DNA from: Gemmatimonadota bacterium
GTDB taxonomy: Bacteria > Gemmatimonadota > Gemmatimonadetes > Longimicrobiales > Gaopeijiaceae
Direction: 5' to 3'
DNA: 64,000 nucleotides
Assembly (NCBI GenBank): GCA_029879725.1
Contig: JAOUPR010000003.1
Span: 23,776-87,775 of the forward strand
Shown here in pieces: positions 15,709 through 23,268 of the stretch; positions within the stretch are counted from its first letter, which is position 1; each line of letters opens with the position of its first letter. The position numbers and the translations under genes were made by a program. The notes below the pieces were generated by a model, which made no database searches, was not told the DNA's origin, and worked only from the letters and a program-made list of their open reading frames with translations.

Positions 15709-16817
15709 CGGATGGTCACCTCGGCGGAGATGGCCCCCACCTGCCGCAGCGCCTCGAACACCGACGCGATGGCCTGGGGGGGAGCGGCGACTCCATGCAG
15801 GGCCGCCGCCACGTCCTGAACGCTGACCCCGGCCTGCATGCGCAGGTCGCCCGGAATCATGGAGGCCTCGGGGCCCGCGGCTCCGATGGCCAGGGTCATG
15901 CTACCGTGGCTCACCACCGCCTCTCCCACCTGGATGTCACCTCCCGCCACCACGGTTCCGCTGCGGCCGTCGATGACCACCAGCGCGGCGCGGAAGCGCT
16001 GCACGCGGAGATCACCGATCTGGGAAAACGTGGTCGCCCGGTTCACCGCGGCGTCACCCTGAAGCTGGAGGGCCACCGCTCCGGGATCCTGGACCACCGC
16101 GGTCCCGGCTCCCAGGGAGGCGTTGATGGCATCGGCGATGCGCGAGGCCGTGGACACGTCGGGATCCCTCAGATGCAGGATCGTCGCGGTGGCGAAATCC
16201 GGCGTCGCCAGCGCCTGCTCCAGGAGCCCACCCCGGGGGAGGGACGCCGTGGTCTCGACTCCGTAGGACATCCCCGCGCCGCGCACGGCAGGTCCCTCGC
16301 TGACGAGCACGGGGCCCTGGGCGGTGGCCACCGGAGGTAGACTCGGGTCCGCCACCAGGGGCGTCATCCAGAGCACTCCCCCCCGGAGGGATACCGCGTC
16401 ACCCACCGAAGCCACGGAGATGTCGAAGCGTCCGCCGGGACGGAGATACGGCGACGTCTCGGCCGTGACGAGCACCGCCGCGACGTTTCGGGTCCGGAGC
16501 ATGTTCTCCGGAACCTCCACGTCGAAGCGCCGCAGGAGGTTGGCCACGGAACGGACCGTGTGGCCGGACGAGTATCCGCCGATCACACGGTCTCCGGTCC
16601 CGTCGAGCCCCACCACCAGTCCGTACCCCACGAGCCGGACGGGGATGTCCCCGCCGGTCACGGTGAGATCGCTGATGCGCGTGTCCTGGGCGTGCACGGG
16701 GCCGGGGGGGGTCGCCAGGGCGAGCGCGCCGACCAGGAGGGCCGTCACGGCCTCCTTCGACACTCCCACCCGGAGGCGCCTCGACGCGACCGATGAAGAT
16801 TTCCGATTCGTGTTCAT
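15705..16817 (-). CDS. flgI: P-ring protein FlgI
   Basis: Periplasmic ring protein around the rod (370 aa). A Sec signal peptide (ALLVGALALATPPGPVHAQ) is followed by the family signature ISDLTVTGGDIPVRLVGYGLVVGLDGTGD. I start at the ATG at 16817, which overlaps the flgH stop (ATGA); the open frame reaches further upstream, but that part lies inside flgH and has no flagellar similarity. Depends in other bacteria on FlgA, encoded two genes upstream. Confidence 0.96.
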   Translation of the reverse strand: MNTNRKSSSVASRRLRVGVSKEAVTALLVGALALATPPGPVHAQDTRISDLTVTGGDIPVRLVGYGLVVGLDGTGDRVIGGYSSGHTVRSVANLLRRFDVEVPENMLRTRNVAAVLVTAETSPYLRPGGRFDISVASVGDAVSLRGGVLWMTPLVADPSLPPVATAQGPVLVSEGPAVRGAGMSYGVETTASLPRGGLLEQALATPDFATATILHLRDPDVSTASRIADAINASLGAGTAVVQDPGAVALQLQGDAAVNRATTFSQIGDLRVQRFRAALVVIDGRSGTVVAGGDIQVGEAVVSHGSMTLAIGAAGPEASMIPGDLRMQAGVSVQDVAAALHGVAAPPQAIASVFEALRQVGAISAEVTIR

Positions 16818-17419
16818 GGAATGATCAGGTCGAGGATCTTGGACCAGATCCCGCGGGACTTGGTCAGCTCTCCGTTGGATCCGTACTGGATCTCGGCGTC
16901 GGCGACGCGCCACGACTCCACCGTGTTGGCGGTGGATACGTCCTGGGCACGAACCCATCCCCGGACGGTCACCTCCTGTTCGTGGTCGTCGATCCGCACT
17001 CGCTTGGTCCCCTCGAGTCGCACGACTCCGCTGGGGAGCACCTCCACCACGCGCACGCTCAGCTCCGCGGAGAAACGCTCCCTGCGGCTGGCCTCGCCGC
17101 GGCTGCGGTCGGAGACGTCGTTGCTGCTGCGGAGATTTCCGCCGGCGGTGCCGAAGCCGACGCTCACCGCCCGGTCACGATCCCTGGCCTTGGAGTCGTT
17201 CCGGTCCGCCGAGGCCAGGGTGAGCTCGTCGATGAGGATGGTCACCACGTCACCCGTGCGGAGATCCACCCGATCGGACGTCCACGAGGTGCGCACCGGG
17301 GGTCCCGACGGGGGCGGCGGCGGGGGCGCCTGCTCTTGAGCCTGTGCCCTCCCCACCGACGGGAGCACCGCCAGGAGGGAAATCGAGACGATCACCCTCT
17401 TCAACACACGTCCCTTCAT
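16814..17419 (-). CDS. flgH: L-ring protein FlgH without a lipidation cysteine
   Basis: Outer-membrane ring protein (201 aa). Family features: LRTGDVVTILIDELTLASADRND, RERFSAELSVRVVEVLPSGVVRLEGTK and a C-terminal block with ADAEIQYGSNGELTKSRGIWSKIL. FlgH is normally a lipoprotein, but here the signal peptide (RVIVSISLLAVLPSVGRAQAQ) ends in a signal-peptidase-I type site and no cysteine follows; the whole protein has none. It would be anchored by ring assembly alone or in some other way. Confidence 0.95.
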   Translation of the reverse strand: MKGRVLKRVIVSISLLAVLPSVGRAQAQEQAPPPPPPSGPPVRTSWTSDRVDLRTGDVVTILIDELTLASADRNDSKARDRDRAVSVGFGTAGGNLRSSNDVSDRSRGEASRRERFSAELSVRVVEVLPSGVVRLEGTKRVRIDDHEQEVTVRGWVRAQDVSTANTVESWRVADAEIQYGSNGELTKSRGIWSKILDLIIP

Positions 17420-18177
17420 CGGCCTGGGCCTCCCTGCGTCACGTTTACGATGCCGGGCGCGATGACCACGCCCATGAGCCGCTCACCCTCGGAGGTCCGG
17501 ACGTACACGGTCCCTCCCAGCGCGGCGGATCCAGCCGCCCTCCCAGGAACCCGGAGTACCACCGGTCCCTGTTCCCACACCAGCACCACCGCGGTGCCCG
17601 ACGTGACCGCGTCGGGCACGCGGAGCGCGGGCTCCCGGAGGGGTTCTCCCTCGCGGACCACCCGCTGCGCGACCCAACCCGACATGTCCGGCTGGAGATC
17701 CGCGGCGGGCTCGCCCCACTGGACCTCTTCCCGCCATGCCACATCGGCGGACCGGAGGGCTTCTCCGCGCGCCAGGGTCCTCCCCGCCACGGGCGTCTTC
17801 ACGCGGGTACCGACCCGGACGCGGATCCCCGCGGAGACGGCCGCGCCGTCCTCCGAGAAACGGACCAGCCAGTAGCCGCTCGCGCCCGATCCTACCAAGG
17901 ACATGGACGCATCCGGGGTCAGCGTCGTGCCTTCCCGCACCGCGCCCCACTCCAGCACCACCGCGGCGGCATCCACGTTCCACCGGCGAGCCACCTCCGC
18001 ACGCACGCGAGCCTGCAGCGCCGGCGGGATGACACTGACCGTGGTATCCACCCCCCCGTGGACTCCCTCCTCGGGAGCACGGACCGCCTCGGGCACGCCG
18101 GCGCGAGCGTCCGTGGGAGTTCCCACCGACGTCCCGCACAGGGCTACCAGAGTCAGGAGGGCGCGCATGGTCGGCAT
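17416..18177 (-). CDS. flgA: P-ring assembly chaperone FlgA
   Basis: Periplasmic protein (253 aa) that assists FlgI polymerisation. Signal peptide at the start (LLTLVALCGTSVGTPTDARA). The C-terminal half holds the SAF-like domain: TPVAGRTLARGEALRSADVAWREE and the final GTVYVRTSEGERLMGVVIAPG. Overlaps flgG and flgH by 1-4 nt; gene order flgF-G-A-H-I follows the export order of the distal rod and rings. Confidence 0.92.
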   Translation of the reverse strand: MPTMRALLTLVALCGTSVGTPTDARAGVPEAVRAPEEGVHGGVDTTVSVIPPALQARVRAEVARRWNVDAAAVVLEWGAVREGTTLTPDASMSLVGSGASGYWLVRFSEDGAAVSAGIRVRVGTRVKTPVAGRTLARGEALRSADVAWREEVQWGEPAADLQPDMSGWVAQRVVREGEPLREPALRVPDAVTSGTAVVLVWEQGPVVLRVPGRAAGSAALGGTVYVRTSEGERLMGVVIAPGIVNVTQGGPGR

Positions 18178-18962
18178 CAGCGGATGAGGCTGTTGGCCAC
18201 TTCCGCCATCTGCTCGGCGGACTGCACGGCCTTGGAGTTGATCTCGTACGCGCGCATGGCGGTGATGAGGTCCACCATCTCGCGCACGATCTCCACGTTG
18301 CTCCCCTCCAGGCTGCCCTGGACGATGCGGCCGAAGCCGTCTTCCTGCCCGTAGCCCACCCGCGGCTGACCGGACGCCGCCGTCTCGGTGAAGATGTTCT
18401 CTCCCATGGCCTGGAGCCCGGGGGCGTTGGTGAATCGCGCCATCTCGATGCGGCCCACCTCGATGGTCTCCCCGCCCGCAGCGACGACGGAAACGACCCC
18501 GGTCCGGCCCACCGTGACCTGCACGGCGTCGTCGGGAACGGTGACTCCGGGGACCACCGTGTAGCCGCCATGGGTCACCATCGTGCCCTGGTCGGAGATG
18601 GTGAAGCTGCCGTCGCGCGTGTAGCCCATGGAGCCGTTGGGAAGCTGCACCTGGAAGAATCCATCGCCTTCGATGGCCAGGTCCAGCGGCCGGCCGGTCT
18701 GCTCGAGGGGGCCCTGGATCCCGACGCGCTGCACGGCGGCGAGGCGCGTGCCCCGCCCGATCTGGATTCCCTCCACGGTCTGGGCGTCAGCCCCGTCCAC
18801 CCGGGTCACACCCTGGGCGGACTGGTAGAGGAGATCCTCGAAGTGGGCCTGACTCCTCTTGAACCCCGTCGTGTTGACGTTCGCCAGGTTGTTGGAGATG
18901 ACCTCCACGCGGGTCTGCTGCGCCTGCATCCCGGTCGCCGCGGTTCTCAATGCCGGATCCAC
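18177..18962 (-). CDS. flgG: Distal rod protein FlgG
   Basis: Exported rod subunit (261 aa) with the complete family pattern: MDPALRTAATGMQAQQTRVEVISNNLANVNTTGFKRSQAHFEDLLYQ at the N-terminus, LDLAIEGDGFFQVQLPNGSMGYTRDGSF in the middle and the C-terminal helix SNVEIVREMVDLITAMRAYEINSKAVQ. Length is the usual one for FlgG. Confidence 0.97.
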   Translation of the reverse strand: MDPALRTAATGMQAQQTRVEVISNNLANVNTTGFKRSQAHFEDLLYQSAQGVTRVDGADAQTVEGIQIGRGTRLAAVQRVGIQGPLEQTGRPLDLAIEGDGFFQVQLPNGSMGYTRDGSFTISDQGTMVTHGGYTVVPGVTVPDDAVQVTVGRTGVVSVVAAGGETIEVGRIEMARFTNAPGLQAMGENIFTETAASGQPRVGYGQEDGFGRIVQGSLEGSNVEIVREMVDLITAMRAYEINSKAVQSAEQMAEVANSLIR

Positions 18963-18997
18963 TTGATGTCCCCCTTGTCTCTACGATGTCACCGGCG

Positions 18998-19699
18998 TCA
19001 GCCGCCCACGCGGCCGAGCTCGGTGCTGATGGTCTGCATGACCTGGTCGCCCACCTGGACGGAGCGCTGGATCGCGCCGTACGCGCGTTGGATTTCCAGC
19101 ATCTCCACCATGGCCGACACCGGGTCGACGTTGCTTTCTTCCAGATGGCCCTGCCGGAGCCTCACGGCCTCGGGGCGGACGACCTCCCGGCTTCCCGGGG
19201 GAATCCAGAGGTTCGCGCCTTCGCGCCGGAGCTCACCGGGATCCCCGGCGACCTCCACGCGCAGTCGGGCGATCCGACTCCCGTTCACCGACACCTGCCC
19301 ATCTTCGGCGATCTCCACGTTCCCTTCCGGGAGAACCACCGGCTCCCGCCTCTCGTCGAGGAGGGGATGGCCGTCCAGGGTGACCAGCGTCCCCGCCTCG
19401 TCGATACGGAGCGACCCACCCCGGATGAAGCGATCTCCCCCCGGCGCGTCCACCACCAGGAACCCGTCCGCCTCGAAGGCCACGTCCAATGGACGCCCCG
19501 TGGGCGAGAGGGTGCCGGCTCTGGTGTCGGTGTGCCCGCGCGCGACGGGGCCCACGCCCTCCAGGAGCTCCGCGAACACCCGCTCTCCCTTGAAGCCGGG
19601 GGTGGACACGTTGGCCAGGTTGTTGGCGACCGCCTCCTGCCGCCGCTCCCAGTAGCGGAGCGCGTGGAGGGTCCTTCCGCCGACGCCTTCGGGTCCCAT
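18998..19699 (-). CDS. flgF: Proximal rod protein FlgF
   Basis: Second FlgG-like protein of the operon (233 aa), placed before flgG as flgF usually is. It has RRQEAVANNLANVSTPGFKGERVFAELLEG, LDVAFEADGFLVVDAPGGDRFIRGGSLRIDEAGTLVT and the helix EESNVDPVSAMVEMLEIQRAYGAIQRSVQ. The protein is shorter than FlgG, and a rod subunit role follows from family and position. Confidence 0.92.
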   Translation of the reverse strand: MGPEGVGGRTLHALRYWERRQEAVANNLANVSTPGFKGERVFAELLEGVGPVARGHTDTRAGTLSPTGRPLDVAFEADGFLVVDAPGGDRFIRGGSLRIDEAGTLVTLDGHPLLDERREPVVLPEGNVEIAEDGQVSVNGSRIARLRVEVAGDPGELRREGANLWIPPGSREVVRPEAVRLRQGHLEESNVDPVSAMVEMLEIQRAYGAIQRSVQVGDQVMQTISTELGRVGG

Positions 19700-19710
19700 G
19701 ATCGTCTCCC

Positions 19711-20418
19711 TCAGTAGGTGAGCCGGCCGTCACGGAGCCGTCGGGCTCCACTGACGATCTCGGCCTTCCATTCGGCACGTTGCCCGGCCATGGCATCGCC
19801 GGCGGCCGGCACGACCCGCGGCGGACGGACGGTGTACCCGGGCTTGGGCGCCCACGTAGGCGACTTGCGGGGTGCCGAAAGTCCCAACACCACGCGGACC
19901 GCATCCTGCGCCATCCCGGTGCGCTTGGAGATCTCCGCCACCGAGATTCCGTCGGAGGCGAGGGAACGGGCGGCCCAGAGGCGCCCTCCCATCTCCGTCT
20001 TCCTGGCCGACCGCCTCGCCTTGCGGCGTCGGATGGACGACCGGACGACGAGTGCGCCGACGAGGAGCGTCAGCGCGACGGACCCCGCGAACAGGTGTTC
20101 CGGACCGAGGTTCCACGACTCCCAGGGAAGCCGACTCGCGGGAGCGACGGGCTGCCGCGCGTCGGCGATCCCCAGGGAGTCGGCCAACCGGGCGGCTTCG
20201 AAGGTGCCGTCCAGATCCGCACCGCCCGACAGCGCCATTTCGGGAAGCGCCCCCGCGAGGGCCCTCCACGTACCCGGATCCTCGGGGTCGGTCAGGGCGC
20301 GGCGGGCGAGATCGGCCACCACTTCGGCCGGTCGGGGCGGAGACGCCGTCGTGGCCGTGTCCTGCCCCGCCACCGGCGACGCCGCCACGAGGATCACCAG
20401 GAGGAGCGCGGCCCTCAT
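19711..20418 (-). CDS. Membrane protein with cytoplasmic helix-turn-helix, in the fliA operon
   Basis: Not recognised with certainty. The protein (235 aa) has a signal peptide (LLLVILVAASPVAGQ), a roughly 80-residue extracytoplasmic part, one membrane helix (HLFAGSVALTLLVGALVV, about 108-125), a basic stop-transfer segment (RRRKARRSARK) and a cytoplasmic helix-turn-helix (ASDGISVAEISKRTGMAQDAVRVVLGL). Similar small HTH segments end the DUF2802/DUF6115-type proteins of other flagellar loci. Its ATG overlaps the fliA stop and flgF follows 11 nt later, so it is co-expressed. A role in gene control from the membrane is only an idea. Confidence 0.6.
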   Translation of the reverse strand: MRAALLLVILVAASPVAGQDTATTASPPRPAEVVADLARRALTDPEDPGTWRALAGALPEMALSGGADLDGTFEAARLADSLGIADARQPVAPASRLPWESWNLGPEHLFAGSVALTLLVGALVVRSSIRRRKARRSARKTEMGGRLWAARSLASDGISVAEISKRTGMAQDAVRVVLGLSAPRKSPTWAPKPGYTVRPPRVVPAAGDAMAGQRAEWKAEIVSGARRLRDGRLTY

Positions 20419-21179
20419 ACTCCAGACCCCTCCATGAGGTGGCTGAGACGGCCCCGCAGCGATTGGATGGCCTTGGACCGGATCTGTGAGATCCTGGACT
20501 CGGTCACGCCCAGCACCGATGCGATCTCGTGGAGCTTCAGCTCCTCGAAGTAGTACAGCGAGAGCACCAGACGCTCCTGCTCCTTCAGGTTGAGGATCTC
20601 GTCGCGGAGGAGCTGTAGCTCCTGCTCGCGGTTGATGTCCTCTTCGATCTCCTCACCTCCGGAGCCCTTGATGATCTCCTCGGCGGTGGCCGACCGTCCG
20701 GAGTCGTTCTCCATGGGCTGGTCGATGGACATCTGGGAGGCCTGCTCCGTCTCCCTCTGCCACCGCCACAGCTTGTCGACGCCGATCCCCATCTCGTCGG
20801 CCATCTCCTCGTCGCTCGGCTCGCGCCTGAGTTCGGTGGTGAGGGCCTCACGGGCACGGGAGATGTCCCGCTGCTTCCGGCGGATCGACCGGGGCACATG
20901 GTCCCGACGGCGCAGGTCGTCGAGGATGGCGCCTCTGATCCGCGGAGCCGCGAACGTGCTGAAGGCGAGCCCTCGCGACGTGTCGAAGTTGTCGATGGCG
21001 TTCATGAGGCCGATGGTGCCGGCACTCACCAGGTCATCGAACTCGGCGTCCACCCTGCTGGACCGGATCACCTGCCGGGCCACGTGGTGCACGAGCCGAA
21101 GATGCTTGAGCATCAATTGATCCCGGGCGAGAAGGTCTCCACCGGTTTGGTATGCGTTCCAGAGCGAAATCGTTTCCAT
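20415..21179 (-). CDS. fliA: Flagellar sigma factor FliA (sigma28)
   Basis: Directs RNA polymerase to late flagellar promoters (254 aa). Region 2 is HVARQVIRSSRVDAEFDDLVSAGTIGLMNAIDNFDTSRGLAFSTFAAPRIRGAILDDLRRRDHVPRS, and region 4 is KEQERLVLSLYYFEELKLHEIASVLGVTESRISQIRSKA. I start at the ATG at 21179 (METISLW) because GAGG sits 9 nt before it; the ATG at 21188 lies directly on that GAGG. A sigma54 promoter and the shared upstream motif lie before the gene, so it is the link between the sigma54 and sigma28 tiers. Confidence 0.97.
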   Translation of the reverse strand: METISLWNAYQTGGDLLARDQLMLKHLRLVHHVARQVIRSSRVDAEFDDLVSAGTIGLMNAIDNFDTSRGLAFSTFAAPRIRGAILDDLRRRDHVPRSIRRKQRDISRAREALTTELRREPSDEEMADEMGIGVDKLWRWQRETEQASQMSIDQPMENDSGRSATAEEIIKGSGGEEIEEDINREQELQLLRDEILNLKEQERLVLSLYYFEELKLHEIASVLGVTESRISQIRSKAIQSLRGRLSHLMEGSGV

Positions 21180-21219
21180 GGGTACCATCCTCAGTTCCGT
21201 CGCGGTTGCCCCAGGTTAT

Positions 21220-21235
21220 GGCATGGGCCGTACCA
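21220..21235 (-). promoter_or_regulatory. Sigma54 promoter of the fliA operon
   Basis: Minus-strand TGGTACGGCCCATGCC has the invariant GG and GC ten bases apart and fits TGGCACG-N4-TTGCA. The same 16 bp lie before fliL. Predicted start near 21209, about 30 nt before the fliA ATG. Confidence 0.82.
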
Positions 21236-21273
21236 ACTCGCGGAAGGGATGGCGGAAGATTTTTCACACCATG

Positions 21274-21303
21274 TAACACATTGCTATATCACGATTTACG
21301 TGA
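21274..21303 (+). promoter_or_regulatory. Upstream activator motif of the fliA operon
   Basis: TAACACATTG, then TTACGTGA at a fixed distance. It aligns without gaps to motifs before fliL and flgB (consensus TAACnnATTG-N12-YTTAYGYGA, with the gap count including one conserved A). It begins 40 bp upstream of the -24 GG, as at fliL. Probable binding site of the FlrC-type activator. Confidence 0.72.
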
Positions 21304-21529
21304 TTCGTGGCGAATCATCCACCCGGGGATCCGGCCTGCCTGAGGCGGAGATTGCGGAAGGATCTGCCGGGGCCCACGCGGTCGATTCTTCCGGTAGCGC
21401 CCGACGAACCGGTGTAGGACGAGGGGTCGCGTGGAGGTAGGAGGGGATGCCCAAGCGGGCGGTCGAGAAACCGCGGGCGAGGGCGGGACGAACGCGCGCC
21501 CGCGCGCAGGACCCTGGGAAGCCCGCCCC
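21301..21529. other. Intergenic region between flhG and fliA
   Basis: It begins with a perfect 7-bp inverted repeat, TGATTCGTGGCGAATCA (21301-21317), that overlaps the end of the activator motif. The rest to the flhG stop holds GC-rich imperfect inverted repeats (about 21477-21530) that could end the flhG transcript, but no U-tract. I see no gene here. Confidence 0.5.
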
Positions 21530-22399
21530 TCAGACTTCCCTGAAGAGGGGTACGACGGGAGTGTCGGAATCCGAGAGGCGGCGGCGGTCCGCGAGGATGC
21601 GGTCCACCACCATGGTCGCGGCGCGGGCCGCCGGAGAGGTCGGGTCGACTTCGTGCAGGGCCGCGCCGGCCACCACCCGGGCACGAACTCCCGGATCGTC
21701 CGGGACCCCACCGCCGAACGCGACGGTACCGCCCATGAAGGACGTGGCGGCCGACCGTACGATGCTGTGCACCTCGCGAGCCTCCTCGTCGGAGGCGCCG
21801 TTCACCACCAGCTCCACAGGGAGGCCCTTGAACTGGGTGTTGGCGATCTTGAACAGGGCGTACGACGCGGCCAGGGAAATCCGGTCCGGCGCGGTGACAC
21901 AGAGCAAGCGCTCCGCTCCCGCCCGACACGCGGCCATGACCGAGTCCAGCCGCGAACCTCCGTCCACGATGGTCAGGTCGAAGGCTTCGTACAGCCCCGC
22001 CACCCTCCGGAGCAGGGTACGCCGCTCCGCCGCGGCCACCGCCAGCGTCGCGTCCATCCCGCCGCCGCCGCCGGGAAAGAGGGACAGCCCGGGAGCGATG
22101 TCCAGCACCAACTCCCCCGGGGTCAGTGAACCGCCCCGCAGAGCGCCGATCCCCGGGCCCGGATCCGTGATCCCGAACATGAGGTGGAGAGACCCCACCA
22201 TCTCGTCGGCATCCACCAGGAGCACCCTGGCCCCTCGCCGCGCGGCGTCCACCGCCAGGAGCGCGGAAACGACCGAGGTGCCCACGCCCCCCTTCCCGGC
22301 ACCGACCACCACCACCCCGGGTGTGGGTCGGAACGTGTCGTCTCGGCCTGAACTTCCCATGAAGGCCTTGAGCGAATCGACGGAACGGGTCATCGGCAC
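21530..22399 (-). CDS. flhG: MinD-like flagellar number regulator FlhG with altered P-loop
   Basis: ParA/MinD-type ATPase (289 aa) that works with FlhF to set flagellar number and position. Fold markers: VVVVGAGKGGVGTSVVS, RVLLVDADEMVGSLHLMFG, LTIVDGGSRLDSV. The Walker motif of this family is KGGxGK(T/S); here the signature lysine is present (GKGG) but the P-loop lysine is threonine (GVGTS). The codons read GGC ACC TCG, so this is not a frame effect. Nucleotide hydrolysis may be lost. Last gene of the fliL operon, directly after flhF. Confidence 0.88.
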   Translation of the reverse strand: MPMTRSVDSLKAFMGSSGRDDTFRPTPGVVVVGAGKGGVGTSVVSALLAVDAARRGARVLLVDADEMVGSLHLMFGITDPGPGIGALRGGSLTPGELVLDIAPGLSLFPGGGGGMDATLAVAAAERRTLLRRVAGLYEAFDLTIVDGGSRLDSVMAACRAGAERLLCVTAPDRISLAASYALFKIANTQFKGLPVELVVNGASDEEAREVHSIVRSAATSFMGGTVAFGGGVPDDPGVRARVVAGAALHEVDPTSPAARAATMVVDRILADRRRLSDSDTPVVPLFREV

Positions 22400-22425
22400 T
22401 CGATCGGAGGGATGGGGCGTGTCCT

Positions 22426-23268
22426 TCAGCCGGCCCTGGCCACCTGCCGGTCTTCCTCGTCCCCATCATCGGCACGAATCCCCAGCGACGCCAGGATGCG
22501 GTGTCCCGCCGGTGCCAGGTCCGCCGGCACGTCGTGCCCGTCGGAGACCCAACGCGCCGGAAGCCCCACGAGCTCGGCGATCTCCGCCAACTCGAAGGCC
22601 TCGCCCGCTTCATCGAGCATGGAGAACAGCACGTGGGTCACGTCCAGTCCCTCCATCTTCTCCCGCATCGACCGGAGCACGCCCCGGCGGAGACCGGCGG
22701 GGAGCACCAGATGGACCTCGTCGGGCTCCATGGCCGCCAGGATCCGCCGCCAGCCCTTGTCTTCGGTGAAGCCGCGTCCGGGGGTGTCCACCACGATGAC
22801 GTCCACGTCGCGCATCCGCTGGAAGGCCGAGGCCACCTCCTGGGGATGGTACACCACCTCCAGGGGGAGATTCGCGATCTCGGCATACGTCTGCAACTCC
22901 TCGATGGCGCCCACCCGGAACGTGTCCAGGCTGATGATTCCCACCTTCTTGCTCCCCAGACCCCGGGGATGGAGGGCGAGCTTCACCGCCGACGTCGTCT
23001 TGCCGGCACCGGCGGGACCCACCAGGGCCACGACGTAGGGGCCGATGCGACGGCGGTTCCGCGCCCGTTCGGCCGCCGCCCGACCACCGTCGAGGCGGCG
23101 CTTGAACGACTCGACCGCCTCGGGCTTCGCGGCCAGTACCTCCACATATCCTCCGTCGGGACTCTGGACGGAACGAGTGCGGATGATCATGGCATCGTCG
23201 CCGAGGGCCTTGCGGACGTCCTTGGTGACCCGGTGGAGCTCACGGCCCCGGAACTTTTCAAGCTGCAT
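22426..23268 (-). CDS. flhF: SRP-type GTPase FlhF
   Basis: GTPase (280 aa) that marks the site of flagellum assembly. The N-terminus (MQLEKFRGRELHRVTKDVRKALGDDAMIIRTRSV) is the FlhF-specific B domain, here short. The G domain has the P-loop GPAGAGKTTSAVKLA, the DTFRVGAIEELQTYAEI motif of SRP GTPases and VDTPGRG for the switch region. Starts inside the 3' end of flhA (11-nt overlap). Confidence 0.94.
   Translation of the reverse strand: MQLEKFRGRELHRVTKDVRKALGDDAMIIRTRSVQSPDGGYVEVLAAKPEAVESFKRRLDGGRAAAERARNRRRIGPYVVALVGPAGAGKTTSAVKLALHPRGLGSKKVGIISLDTFRVGAIEELQTYAEIANLPLEVVYHPQEVASAFQRMRDVDVIVVDTPGRGFTEDKGWRRILAAMEPDEVHLVLPAGLRRGVLRSMREKMEGLDVTHVLFSMLDEAGEAFELAEIAELVGLPARWVSDGHDVPADLAPAGHRILASLGIRADDGDEEDRQVARAG

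Noticed and set aside
16818..16958. 47-residue N-terminal extension of FlgI
   Set aside because: The extension lies inside flgH, is Arg-rich without signal features, and the ATG at 16817 gives a normal signal peptide and an ATGA coupling.
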